A stretch of DNA of 64,000 nt from Clostridium gelidum (lineage in GTDB: Bacteria; Bacillota; Clostridia; Clostridiales; Clostridiaceae), in assembly GCF_019977655.1 (NCBI RefSeq), contig NZ_AP024849.1, positions 3,257,001-3,321,000 on the forward strand, written 5' to 3'. The position numbers and the translations under genes are program-made. Numbering within the stretch: the first letter of the stretch is position 1; the number at the start of each line of letters is the position of its first letter. The notes under the pieces are model-generated. The model saw only the letters and a list, made by a program, of their open reading frames with translations, was not told the origin of the DNA and did not search any database. Below, piece after piece: positions 17,258-25,646 of the stretch.

Positions 17258-18404
17258 TTGTGCTCTCCTTTTAATTTATTCTTGAATCTCTTATGCCCTA
17301 TTACTTGTCCTACTCTTTCATTTTCTCACCTCCAATAACAATTTAACGCAAAACAAACCTAGTGCAGTTTTTCCTGCCTAAGTCTTATAATACTCTTTCT
17401 TTATTTACTTGTCAACGCTTTTTGTTTATACACCATAATAATATCATGGTTTGTTTACTTTGTCAACATTTTTTTATTTTACAAATCATAAAAATTTAAT
17501 AGAATATATTAAGCGTATTGCCAAGGACTGATTCCACATCTATTTTCTATTGCTCCTCATTCTTTTTTGCACGTATTAATTTCAACAGTTGAATACATTA
17601 ACCTCTTTCTCTCAGATGCGCCTAGAATCACTCTAAAATTTCTGCTACAGCTATATACTCAACTAACATTAACAGCTTAGCTAAAAACACCTCTGTAGTA
17701 CATTCTCTTATAAATGCCTACTATTACTAGTTTTCCTTCGTTCACTATAAGCCTTTGGTATTACTAGGCTTATAGTGACACTAAATTTAGTGTCTTTATT
17801 TTAAATTTACTATTGACTATGAGTCATACCAAGTAATATTGTTTGGGAATTTGTCAGTTATTTTAGATATAATTATTTTACCTATAAGCCATCAAAAAAT
17901 TAATTTCAACGGCTCATAAAGTAAAATAACTAATTGTTTGGTTTATCTGTTCAGAATCCTATCAACGCTCTTATTATTATGCTTACGCCTTTAGCTTTAC
18001 CATCTATATTTTGTCCTAGATGTTAAATTGCTAAAGTTTACCCATTGATTACAACGCCAAAATACCACCACGACTATTATTTAAGGTTATTGGTTGCCGT
18101 TCACCTACGCCACATCACTACCACACATCAGATATAATAAGAGTAATTACTGATGAATAATGTGGCATGGTCAATTTTCTGCATTAGCTGACCAAACTCA
18201 TGAATTTATTTAGAGTTGTTTCAAAGCTTGTACAACTAACCTGCTCTCTAAAAAAGGGTGCAAGAAATAAACCCTTGCAATCTCCATTTTTTTGAAATAC
18301 AATTAGGTTATGAGTTTAACTGTATATTTCCTTATGGAGATTGCAAAGTATCTATAAAACTATATTCAGTTTTAGGTAGGAAGTGTTGTAGCACCTCCTA
18401 TTTT
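17258..18404. other. 1.1-kb non-coding region rich in palindromes
   Basis: No credible ORF. Palindromes include 17742-17778 and 17777-17794 (listed separately), CATCAG...CTGATG and TGGTCA...TGACCA near 18125-18200, and GCAATCTCCAT (18277-18287) mirrored by ATGGAGATTGC (18335-18345). The density of structure suggests an origin, transfer or resolution site, or a regulatory RNA. Confidence 0.4.
17742..17794. repeat. two consecutive perfect palindromes
   Basis: TCACTATAAGCCT (17742-17754) pairs with AGGCTTATAGTGA (17766-17778), a perfect 13-bp stem. It is followed without a gap by GACACTAAATTTAGTGTC (17777-17794), an 18-bp perfect palindrome. Confidence 0.7.
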
Positions 18405-18410
18405 TTATTG
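18377..18410 (+). terminator. rightward terminator
   Basis: TAGGAAGTG/CACCTCCTA hairpin followed on the plus strand by TTTTTTATTG. There is no plus-strand gene upstream, so it points to an untranslated plus-strand transcript from the palindrome-rich region. Confidence 0.6.
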
Positions 18411-18641
18411 CATTAAATTAATTAGTCTTTTTACTTGTTCAATTTCTTTTTCTTTTTTAGGTATATATTCTTTCAGCCTTGTATTATCTGTTGATTTATA
18501 TTCATCTATTGATTTTTCTAGGTATTCTACTCTTAATCTTAGAACCAACATTATTTCAACATAATTTTCTCCTGTTAGTCCTGTTATATCAGCACTTTCT
18601 ATCTTTCTAGTAGTAGAATTTCTCTTAATTTCTACTTTCAT
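18405..18641 (-). CDS. small hypothetical protein next to integrase
   Basis: 78 residues, mostly charged helix (VLRLRVEYLEKSIDEYKS... then KEKEIEQVKRLINLM), probably a coiled coil. TAGGGGGC lies before ATG. It follows the integrase gene by 9 nt in the same direction, so it is likely co-transcribed. The position would suit an excision or accessory factor, but it lacks a recognisable HTH, so no function is claimed. Confidence 0.6.
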   Translation of the reverse strand: MKVEIKRNSTTRKIESADITGLTGENYVEIMLVLRLRVEYLEKSIDEYKSTDNTRLKEYIPKKEKEIEQVKRLINLMQ

Positions 18642-18650
18642 ATTTGCCCC

Positions 18651-19655
18651 CTACTTCTTCATATTTTCTAACGGCGAGAACTTTTGATAACTCTTCCTTA
18701 TATCCTCTGCTGTCACATCTAAATAGGCTTGTTCTGTAACAGTCACACTTGAATGTCCTAATATCTTAGATAGAATAAAAATATCCCCTCCCGACAATAG
18801 GAATCTTTTTGCAAAGTTATTTCGTACTTGGTGGCATGTTATAGACTTATCAAGTTTTGCCCTTATGCAATATTTCTTTAAATTTTTCTCAAAATTCATT
18901 ACGTTAAAATTTGAACCTCTCGAACTTGTAAACACATACTCTGTGTCAAAATATCTCTCTTTATAGTCGATCCACTTTCTTAAAATACCTTGCATTATTG
19001 TACTAAAAAAGACATATCTATCTTTTCTACCCTTTGCGATTTCAGCAGGTATGAATATTGCTTTTTTTTCGATTAAGACATTATCACTGTTAAGGTTCAA
19101 TGTTTCGCCTATTCTCATTCCTGTATCCATAAGAAGTTGTAATATTACATAGTCTCTATATTCTGCATAAGAGGTCAAATCTAGGCTTTTTATGATTCTA
19201 TTAAAGTCTACATCCTTAATTTCATCTTTAGGCTTTCTACTATGCTTATATGCTCTAATTTGCACAGTAGGGTTGCTCTTAATCACCTCATTGTCATATA
19301 ACCATGTAAAATATACTTTAATATTTCTCAAATAATTATTGACTGTATACATAGATACTTGTTTGCCAAAATCTCCTCTTGCAGATGGGTTATTAGACTT
19401 TAATGAATTAATATCTACAACGTATGAATATTTTCCTTTGTTCTTCGTAAATTCCAAGTAGTCTTTAAGATGTTTTGTAGTTACTTTAAGCGGTGTAAAA
19501 ATATTAACTTCATCAGCTAAATATTTTGCAAACAACTTCAATGTACCTTCATATGACTTCATAGTCTTTTTAGTTAGATCTTTATTTGTACAATGAATCA
19601 TAAAGTCATTAATACTTTCATCAAAATCATAAATTCTTTTGCTAATTTTAGGCAT
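18651..19655 (-). CDS. tyrosine recombinase / integrase
   Basis: 334 residues, XerC/D-like. The N-terminal SAM-like core-binding domain (about 1-120) is followed by the catalytic domain with MDTGMRIGETLNL (first Arg), the Lys of the beta hairpin (AKGRKDRYVFF), TCHQVRNNFAKRFL (His-x-x-Arg), LGHSSVTVTEQAYL (His) and the nucleophile Tyr. All catalytic residues are visible. The ATG at 19655 is preceded by GGAGGTG, which lies inside a terminator-like hairpin (19660-19713). The gene begins 145 bp from a partial copy of the spo0A 3' end, the likely attachment site. Confidence 0.88.
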   Translation of the reverse strand: MPKISKRIYDFDESINDFMIHCTNKDLTKKTMKSYEGTLKLFAKYLADEVNIFTPLKVTTKHLKDYLEFTKNKGKYSYVVDINSLKSNNPSARGDFGKQVSMYTVNNYLRNIKVYFTWLYDNEVIKSNPTVQIRAYKHSRKPKDEIKDVDFNRIIKSLDLTSYAEYRDYVILQLLMDTGMRIGETLNLNSDNVLIEKKAIFIPAEIAKGRKDRYVFFSTIMQGILRKWIDYKERYFDTEYVFTSSRGSNFNVMNFEKNLKKYCIRAKLDKSITCHQVRNNFAKRFLLSGGDIFILSKILGHSSVTVTEQAYLDVTAEDIRKSYQKFSPLENMKK

Positions 19656-19659
19656 AAAA

Positions 19660-19713
19660 AATAAGACACCTCCAAACCAATTTTTGTTAAAACTGATTAA
19701 GTGATGTCTTATT
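19660..19713 (-). promoter_or_regulatory. attenuator-like hairpin over the integrase ribosome binding site
   Basis: On the minus strand AATAAGACATC pairs with GGTGTCTTATT (11 bp, one G-U), followed by six T residues and then the integrase ATG. The 3' arm contains the GGAGGTG ribosome binding site. The same structure precedes the decayed integrase at 25507-25560. It would both end incoming transcripts and block translation. Confidence 0.6.
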
Positions 19714-19799
19714 GACACTTTTAATGTTTATAGGTATAAAATAATATTTGTTGGCTATACTTTGTAAAGGTTACATACCCTCAGCCCAGTAAAACAGCC

Positions 19800-19934
19800 C
19801 TAGCTAACCTTATTCTTAAGTCTTAATTTATCCGCAATAATTGCAATAAATTCTGAGTTAGTAGGCTTGCCTTTATCTCCATGAATAGTATATCTAAATA
19901 GTCTATTAATAGCTTCTACTTGACCTCTGCTCCA
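19800..19934 (-). pseudogene. displaced 3' end of spo0A
   Basis: The minus-strand frame encodes SRGQVEAINRLFRYTIHGDK then GKPTNSEFIAIIADKLRLKN and KVS, matching the last ~43 residues of the Spo0A encoded at 25647-26468 with only a few changes, while many third positions differ. It starts abruptly near 19934 and ends in the same stop codon. The flank leading to the integrase (about 80 bp) is also shared. It is best read as one half of an attachment site created by integration into spo0A. Confidence 0.8.
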
Positions 19935-20265
19935 CTATGACTAGCTTTAAGTATCCTAATATATATAAATTTATAACCCAACAAATTAATAGTTTATACA
20001 TATAATATATTGGTTTAATCACTAATTTATTTATTCGAATAATAATATATCTTTCTCCACTAGATTACAATACTTATTTTTATGAATATCCAAAATCAGA
20101 AAATCTTTTCATTATACATGTAATATTTTTCAACAACAAAAAAGAACCTAGCAAAGTTTGTACTAAGTTCTTAATTATTTTTGTATTAAATTGTTTTTTT
20201 TACCAAATAATGATATACTTAATATGCCATCTCGAATATTTATATATCGCAGGGGGCGGTAGCAT
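19935..20265. other. non-coding spacer with terminator
   Basis: No gene is seen. A hairpin AAGAACCTAG/CTAAGTTCTT at 20142-20172, with T-rich flanks on both sides, could serve as a bidirectional terminator. Confidence 0.5.
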
Positions 20266-20379
20266 ATGGAACGTAGACGTAGCAGAAAACGTTTCGATAA
20301 AGAATTGTTGAAAGATATATTTGTTTTTCTTGGAGCGCTATTTAATTTAGTCTCGGTAATTCTAAAATGCTTTAAATAA
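20266..20379 (+). CDS. 37-residue basic-hydrophobic peptide, type I toxin-like
   Basis: The peptide begins MERRRSRKRFDKELLKDIFV and continues with a hydrophobic helix (FLGALFNLVSVIL) ending CFK. A very strong ribosome binding site (AGGGGGCGG) lies 7 nt before ATG. Size, charged start and single membrane helix fit small membrane toxins of type I toxin-antitoxin systems or holin-like peptides. A long structured RNA element follows at 20406-20487. Sequence similarity to a known toxin was not tested. Confidence 0.5.
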   Translation: MERRRSRKRFDKELLKDIFVFLGALFNLVSVILKCFK

Positions 20380-20405
20380 AAATTTGATACACAAAAGTAA
20401 AATTT

Positions 20406-20487
20406 AAAGGATTAGTATAATTATATTACTTAAAAGCGTGAATGGTACTCACGTGAGATGGTAAATAATATAATTAGAAAGTCCTTT
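20406..20487. ncRNA. long imperfect hairpin, candidate antisense or structured RNA
   Basis: About 26 nt at 20406-20432 (starting AAAGGATTAGTATAATTATA) are mirrored at 20462-20487 (ending AGTCCTTT); the central loop has its own small stem (GCGTGA/TCACGT). It is followed by TTGTTTTATT on the plus strand, so it may terminate the small peptide transcript, or be part of an antisense RNA. Confidence 0.45.
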
Positions 20488-20644
20488 TGTTTTATTAAAA
20501 TATCAAGTGCTAGTTAACATCTTATCCAACTCAAAACACAAGTATTATTATACTATTATTAGAAATATATGTCAATGATTAGTATTGACTTCATTATCTT
20601 TTCTAACTTCTTTTAATATCTTCTCATTTAGTTTGCAAGCCTGG

Positions 20645-21568
20645 TTACTTCTTTAAATTTTTCAATACATTTATAATATTGTTGGGCTTATAGGTATAAT
20701 CTACACATATTCTATTTAACTGAGCAGGATTATCATTTCTATCAGCATAACCTCTTTCAATAGTAAATCCCATAGAATATCCTGCCTCCAAAGTTGCTTT
20801 TTTAGTATCCTTATTAAACTTTCCTTCTGGATAAGCAATTGAAATAACAGGCTTACCAGTTATATTTTCTATTGTGTCTTTAGAATTTTTAAGTTCTTTA
20901 AGTTGATCTTTATAGGACAAAGTAGAAAGCTTAACATGAGAAACTGTATGAGATTCTATATCAATTCCATAGTCACTCATTTCTTTTATTTCTTCAGCTG
21001 TCAAATATGAATCCCGATTTAAATAACTTGATATAACAAAAATTGTTGCATTCATATTAAATTCCTTTAAAATTGGAAATGCATTATTATAATTATCCCT
21101 ATACCCATCATCAAAGCTTATAACTACACTTTTCTCTGGCATTGACTTGTCTTTAAATAAATAATCGTTAAGTTCAGCCATTGTTAATGTTATATATCCA
21201 GAATCTTTAATGATTTTAAGTTGTTCTCTAAATTTTTCCTTAGACATAGTAATTGAATTTTTCTTTAAAGGATCTGAGTTTATAGAATGATAGCAAAGTA
21301 CTGGTACTCCTCTATTATCATTTATTACAGAAATGCCCTCAAATTGGTCTACCCCTTTCTCCGAAACTTTTTCACTAGCTTTTTCAGAAGTTTCTTTTTG
21401 ATCATTTTCTTGATTAAATGTCACATTTGAAGAAATCTTTACTCTTTGATTAATACTAATTATAAAAGCAATGCTTACTACAGCTATGAATAATATTAAT
21501 TTAGTTAATATTATAAAAATAGTTCTTTTATTTTTCTTATTTTTTATATTACACTTTGTTCTTTTCAT
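20645..21568 (-). CDS. membrane-anchored polysaccharide deacetylase (NodB/CE4)
   Basis: 307 residues: short basic start, signal anchor at about 14-38 (IFIILTKLILFIAVVSIAF), Lys/Glu-rich linker, then the NodB domain. Motif 1 SFDDGYRDN holds the catalytic base and metal Asp, motif 2 SHTVSHVKLS the two metal His residues, motif 3 YPEGKFN. These enzymes remove N-acetyl groups from peptidoglycan or exopolysaccharide outside the membrane. The start at 21568 is chosen because AGGGAG lies 6-8 nt upstream; the open frame extends to 21655 without a good site. It is likely cargo of the spo0A-inserted element. Confidence 0.85.
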   Translation of the reverse strand: MKRTKCNIKNKKNKRTIFIILTKLILFIAVVSIAFIISINQRVKISSNVTFNQENDQKETSEKASEKVSEKGVDQFEGISVINDNRGVPVLCYHSINSDPLKKNSITMSKEKFREQLKIIKDSGYITLTMAELNDYLFKDKSMPEKSVVISFDDGYRDNYNNAFPILKEFNMNATIFVISSYLNRDSYLTAEEIKEMSDYGIDIESHTVSHVKLSTLSYKDQLKELKNSKDTIENITGKPVISIAYPEGKFNKDTKKATLEAGYSMGFTIERGYADRNDNPAQLNRICVDYTYKPNNIINVLKNLKK

Positions 21569-21790
21569 ATATATCTCCCTAGAAATAAAATATCTTTTTT
21601 TATAAATGACGTTATTTTTAATTATCACATGTTTAATGCTATCATACTTTTCCATAATTTTCCATAGTATGGTAAGTCATTTTAATTTGTATCCATCTTA
21701 ATAAATAACTTTTTAACTTGTGCATTAATACAAGAAATTTTCCTATGTATAAAAATCTATAAATTTCTACAACAAAAAAAGAAAAAAATA

Positions 21791-21830
21791 GTGATAGTAA
21801 AACAAGAATTTCTTCTGTCTATACTATCCC
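21791..21830 (-). terminator. terminator
   Basis: GTGATAGTA and TACTATCCC form the stem ends, with TATTTTTTTC on the minus-strand 3' side. It lies between the dead recombinase and the deacetylase. Confidence 0.5.
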
Positions 21831-22058
21831 TATTTATGTACTGGCTTATTTGTGCAATTTAGCCTTATATATTATATCATATTATTTAACTATAAATGTT
21901 TGAATTACATAAAAAAGATTTGATCACAAAATCATAACTAATGCTATCAGACTAAAATTTATTCTACTATTAAAATCGTCTAAAAAAGATTAAGATTTAC
22001 TCTTAACCTTCTTGATTTTCTATTTAAGTATTTAGTTAAATAAAGTTTATTACCCCCG

Positions 22059-22448
22059 CTAATAGATATTTATTCCCTCAAGTATGAAGTCAACGTTTGT
22101 TCCTGTCATTTCAATATTATTTGTAAGTGCTTTTTTATAAGTTGATGTATTTATATGTGGCTCTTTTAAAAATACAAGTTCAATGTGCTTGTTCAATAAT
22201 TCCTCATACATTGAATATCCTTCATCAGCATTTCTACTCATACGACTTACACTATCAAATACAATTAAATCACCTTCATTAACCTTACTTATTAGCTTTT
22301 TAAATTCCCTTCTACCTTCCACCTTAGTTCCTGTAAATACTTCACTTATAATTGTTGCATTTGGATAGACTGATAAGATATTTCTATGTTGTCTTTCAAT
22401 CTACTGGGAAATTTTTGATATTCTACAGTATCCATATATTTTACACAT
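22059..22448 (-). pseudogene. serine recombinase, nonsense-broken and truncated
   Basis: ATG at 22448 opens MCKIYGYCRISKISQ, then an in-frame TAG at 22401-22403 interrupts. The same frame continues IERQHRNILSVYPNATIISE through the resolvase core (LIVFDSVSRMSRNADEGYSMYEELL). It ends after ~130 codons without the C-terminal HTH. This is a dead small serine recombinase related in type to 6738-7403. Restarting at 22322 would yield only a catalytically useless fragment. Confidence 0.8.
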
Positions 22449-22466
22449 TATTATCACCTCATATTG

Positions 22467-22504
22467 AGAGTATCAATTTTGACGACCGTTTCTTTTGATA
22501 CTCT
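22467..22504. repeat. inverted repeat upstream of dead recombinase (res-like)
   Basis: AGAGTATCAA (22467-22476) and TTGATACTCT (22495-22504) are perfect inverse arms separated by 18 bp. The TTTGATACTCTTA half also occurs upstream of the intact recombinase near 7450, so this is a plausible crossover or operator site. Confidence 0.5.
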
Positions 22505-22712
22505 TAATATTTCAGTTATTTTATACTTTGTCAATAACTTCTAATACTTTTTTAATCAATATTACTTTTGATACTATTTTTGAACCTTCTAAATTTCAAG
22601 AAGGTTCAGTTCCACTTGCTCCAATAAAAATAAGCATTTAAACCTTTTAAGTTATTATACGATCATGATGTGGACTAGGATCATAGTAAATAGGTAGAGA
22701 AACAAAATAAAA

Positions 22713-22736
22713 CCAGGGCTTATTCTTAAACCCTGG
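22713..22736 (-). terminator. terminator of the 15-codon ORF unit, copy 2
   Basis: Same CCAGGG/CCCTGG stem and loop as at 8299-8322, followed by TTTTATTTTG on the minus strand. Confidence 0.8.
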
Positions 22737-22775
22737 TTTCATGTGAAAATAAGTGTAATTATGGGGATTTAAAAG

Positions 22776-22823
22776 TTATTTTTGGAGTAATCCCCAATAA
22801 TCATCTTCAAAATCGTTTCCCAT
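22776..22823 (-). CDS. 15-residue acidic peptide ORF, copy 2
   Basis: Encodes the identical MGNDFEDDYWGLLQK with the same AGAGGTGATTGTC leader as copy 1. The upstream TACCA...TGGTA inverted repeat is retained although its loop differs, while the surrounding DNA has diverged. Preservation of peptide, ribosome binding site and terminator argues for function. It again lies upstream of a serine recombinase gene. Confidence 0.45.
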   Translation of the reverse strand: MGNDFEDDYWGLLQK

Positions 22824-23139
22824 GACAATCACCTCTTTCATGTATTATTGTGTGCAGTATTAAATTAAATATACCAATATTCCTACTGGTAAGTTATTCC
22901 ACAAACAAAACTAACGCATATAAAATCATATTTAAGTATCCTAGACAGCTAATGAAATTAATTACGCCTATTTATCTATACCCAAGACTTTAAATTGTCT
23001 ACAATCTTTATGCCTGTAATCATATGATTAATAGACACTGATTTATGGTTGTTACAATTATAAGATATAGTGCCAGTTCTTATTGCTCTATGTAATATAA
23101 ACTCTCTCAAGATAAAAGGCATAATTATAAAATATAAAT

Positions 23140-24363
23140 TTAATAATTTAATATAAAATCGGCAGCTTTAGCCGCACCGCCACAGCTTTTTATTTTGTCT
23201 GAATATATCTTGAGATTTTGTTTAGATGCATTGTCTTTAATAATTTCTCTACATGTTTTTAAAAGAAATTCCTTATTAAAATTATTCATGCCTGAATTTA
23301 ATGCACAGCCTATTTCAGAAGCTTTTTCGGCATTAAAATAACGTTCGAAATGTTTTCCAGGAAAAATAATTGAAGGCACTTCATTTTCAATGCATTGTAC
23401 AGTGGTATTTTGGCCGCCATGATGAATAGCTATATCTGTCATTTTTATAACCTTATCTGATGGAACCATATTCATAAAGTGTACATTACTAGTATTAGAG
23501 CTCACACTGCTTTTAAATCTAGGGTTTCCTCCTGCTGTGACCATAACATCAAATTCCGAGCCTAAAAATGTGTCTAAAATCACCTTTTGATATACCTCCG
23601 GCGTTATTTCGCCAGCACTTAAATATACGTATATTAGTGGGCGCTTCTTTTCAAAGTTAAAATCTGATTTTATAAAATTCTTAGGTGTCACTGAGCCTAA
23701 AAAAATATATTTTGAACTGTCTTTTAAATCCTCCAGTTCAGGTATGCTTGGAACGAAAACTTTGCTACAGTTATAGTCTTGATTAAGTTCGCATATGTTT
23801 TCTATAGTTTTTAAATTTAAAGTCCTTAAGAGTTCATTATAATCTTCTGCATATCCGTATTCAGTTTTATTAGAAAATCCAAAGTAAGAGAAGTCTTTCT
23901 TGCCTGGAGTACCACCTGTACAAAAATATGGTATGTCCATTTTCTTTGCAACTATAGGCATGACTGTTTCAAATTCGCCGAATATCAGATCTGGCTTAAA
24001 ACTTTGTACTAATTCCATTTCTTCTTTAAAGGTATTTTGCACATATTCTTTGGAAATAAGGCCTTTAAGCCTTATTACATCACATACACTGCTGATAGAG
24101 AAATTAGGTTGTGATAAATTGCCTTTAATATCGTTATTGCTGCCTTGCTTAAGCAACTTTTGCATATCAAACTTAGGTTTATATCCTTGTACCACTTCAT
24201 ATCCACAGGATGCGGCATAATCTGCTTCTCTTCCTGCAGCTCTAAATATTATACTGCAATCTTTCTGTCTTTTCTTTATCTCATCTGCTATGGCAATTAA
24301 TCTGGTTATACTTCCTAAAGCTTCAATAGATGCTATTCCAGGAGCAAATAATATTTTTTTCAA
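23140..24363 (-). CDS. GT1-family (MGT/UGT-type) glycosyltransferase
   Basis: 407 residues with the two Rossmann domains of GT-B enzymes. The N-terminus ILFAPGIASIEALGSITRL matches the acceptor-side glycine loop. The C-terminal donor site is IAIHHGGQNTTVQCIENEVP then SIIFPGKHFERYFNAEKASEIGCAL, the signature region of UDP/dTDP-sugar glycosyltransferases that modify macrolides, lipids and small molecules. Acceptor unknown. It lies downstream of a PadR regulator gene with a palindrome between them, so it is probably inducible and may detoxify or decorate a natural product. Confidence 0.82.
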   Translation of the reverse strand: MKKILFAPGIASIEALGSITRLIAIADEIKKRQKDCSIIFRAAGREADYAASCGYEVVQGYKPKFDMQKLLKQGSNNDIKGNLSQPNFSISSVCDVIRLKGLISKEYVQNTFKEEMELVQSFKPDLIFGEFETVMPIVAKKMDIPYFCTGGTPGKKDFSYFGFSNKTEYGYAEDYNELLRTLNLKTIENICELNQDYNCSKVFVPSIPELEDLKDSSKYIFLGSVTPKNFIKSDFNFEKKRPLIYVYLSAGEITPEVYQKVILDTFLGSEFDVMVTAGGNPRFKSSVSSNTSNVHFMNMVPSDKVIKMTDIAIHHGGQNTTVQCIENEVPSIIFPGKHFERYFNAEKASEIGCALNSGMNNFNKEFLLKTCREIIKDNASKQNLKIYSDKIKSCGGAAKAADFILNY

Positions 24364-24531
24364 ATTAACATCTCCTCTAATTAAATTTTTTTTATCCCAT
24401 TTATGAAAAAATCACTATGGATAAATTCTGTTGCCGATTTATAATCAATATATTTAAAATAACCTTTCTTTATATATGAAGACAAACATCCTAAATAATA
24501 ATATAATTGTAAAATTTATTAGTGTATAATA

Positions 24532-24554
24532 GACTACTATATATTATAGTAGTC
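24532..24554. promoter_or_regulatory. palindromic candidate PadR operator
   Basis: GACTACTATA-TAT-TATAGTAGTC is a perfect palindrome between padR and the glycosyltransferase gene. A nearly identical site lies at 25154-25178 just upstream of padR itself. Confidence 0.6.
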
Positions 24555-24560
24555 GGTCAA

Positions 24561-24598
24561 AAAAAATGTCTCACAATATAAGGATTTATTTGAGACAT
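24561..24598 (-). terminator. terminator of padR gene
   Basis: ATGTCTCA and TGAGACAT form the stem, followed on the minus strand by TTTTTTTTG, directly after the padR stop. Confidence 0.8.
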
Positions 24599-24605
24599 CA
24601 AATTA

Positions 24606-25148
24606 TTAATTATAATAATCAAAAACTTTTTCCGACCATTTTTGTAAAACGTTATAAAATTCGTTATATAGATCTAATATAAGCAATTCAGAACCAGATT
24701 TTTCATTCTGCTGTTTTGAGTGATTATAAATTGGCTCCACAAACGCTCTACGTTCTTCTGCCTTATCTTTGAAGTTTTTAAGGTATTCTTTTCTTTTTTC
24801 TTCTGGTAAATTTTCTATATTAACTAAAAATGCATTAAAGTCTAAATAAATATTTCCTATATTTTTTGAACTTTCTTCCATTAGTTCAATGAAATATGAA
24901 TTTCCTTTTTCGTTCAGTGAATATAATGTTTTTTCGGGCATTTCACCTTCTTTAACAGTTCTTGAATTTAAATATCCATTATCACATAATTTAATTATAT
25001 TTTTATAAACCGACGGATTGCTGATTTTTAGCCACTTAGTAAGATTCCAAATATCAAATTCCTTAACCATTTCATAGGCACTTTTCTCTTTGCGCTGCAA
25101 ATAGCCAAGTATTATTAAATTTATTGAAGACAATTTAATCACCACCAT
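24606..25148 (-). CDS. PadR-family transcriptional regulator
   Basis: 180 residues. The N-terminal winged helix (INLIILGYLQRKEKSAYEMV... SNPSVYKNIIKLCDNGYLNSR ... KTLYSLNEKGNSYF) is typical of PadR, and the C-terminal helical dimerisation domain resembles the Vir_act_alpha_C type (EEKRKEYLKNFKDKAEERRAFVEP). PadR proteins repress neighbouring detoxification or transport genes until a small ligand binds. Two matching palindromes, one at its own start and one before the glycosyltransferase, support autoregulation and control of that gene. Confidence 0.8.
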   Translation of the reverse strand: MVVIKLSSINLIILGYLQRKEKSAYEMVKEFDIWNLTKWLKISNPSVYKNIIKLCDNGYLNSRTVKEGEMPEKTLYSLNEKGNSYFIELMEESSKNIGNIYLDFNAFLVNIENLPEEKRKEYLKNFKDKAEERRAFVEPIYNHSKQQNEKSGSELLILDLYNEFYNVLQKWSEKVFDYYN

Positions 25149-25153
25149 TTATT

Positions 25154-25178
25154 ATACTGCTATAAAGTATAGTAGTAT
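25154..25178. promoter_or_regulatory. second candidate PadR operator
   Basis: ATACTGCTATA-AAG-TATAGTAGTAT has 11-bp arms with one mismatch and shares the CTACTATA core with 24532-24554. It ends 6 bp upstream of the padR start codon. Confidence 0.6.
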
Positions 25179-25217
25179 ATGATATATTTGTCAATATAGA
25201 ACTTGGTACTATTAGAA

Positions 25218-25502
25218 CCGTGACATGTTATAGATTTATTAAGTTTTGCTCTTATGCAATATTTCTTTATTTCGCCTATTCTTATTCCTGTATCCATAAG
25301 AAGTTGTAATATTACAACGTTTTGTAGCTACTTTAAGCAGTGTAAAAATATTAACTTCATCAGCTAAATATTTTGCAAACAACTTTAATGTACCTTCATA
25401 TGATTTCATAGTTTTTTTAGTTGAATCTTTATTTGTATAATGAATCATAAAATCATTAATACTTTCATTAAAATCGTAAATTCTTTTACTAATTTTAGGC
25501 AT
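25218..25502 (-). pseudogene. decayed tyrosine integrase with internal deletions
   Basis: The N-terminal ~60 codons match the intact integrase at 18651-19655 (PKISKRIYDF through KYLADEVNIFT). The sequence then jumps to the VILQLLMDTGMRIGE region and, after another deletion, to the IRAKLDKSITCH region near 25225-25265. At least two deletions removed most of the catalytic domain. It lies directly behind functional spo0A with the same ~80-bp spacer as the intact copy has to the displaced spo0A end. Confidence 0.8.
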
Positions 25503-25506
25503 AAAA

Positions 25507-25560
25507 AATAAGACACCTCCAAACCAATTTTTGTTAAAACTGATTAAGTGATGTCTTATT
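25507..25560 (-). terminator. hairpin shared with integrase leader, likely spo0A terminator
   Basis: Same 11-bp stem and T tract as 19660-19713. It is the first strong terminator-like structure after the spo0A stop codon (87 bp away). Confidence 0.6.
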
Positions 25561-25646
25561 GACACTTTTAATGTTTATAGGTATAAAATAATATTTGTTG
25601 GCTATACTTTATAAAGGTTACATACCCTCATCCCAGTAAAACAGCC

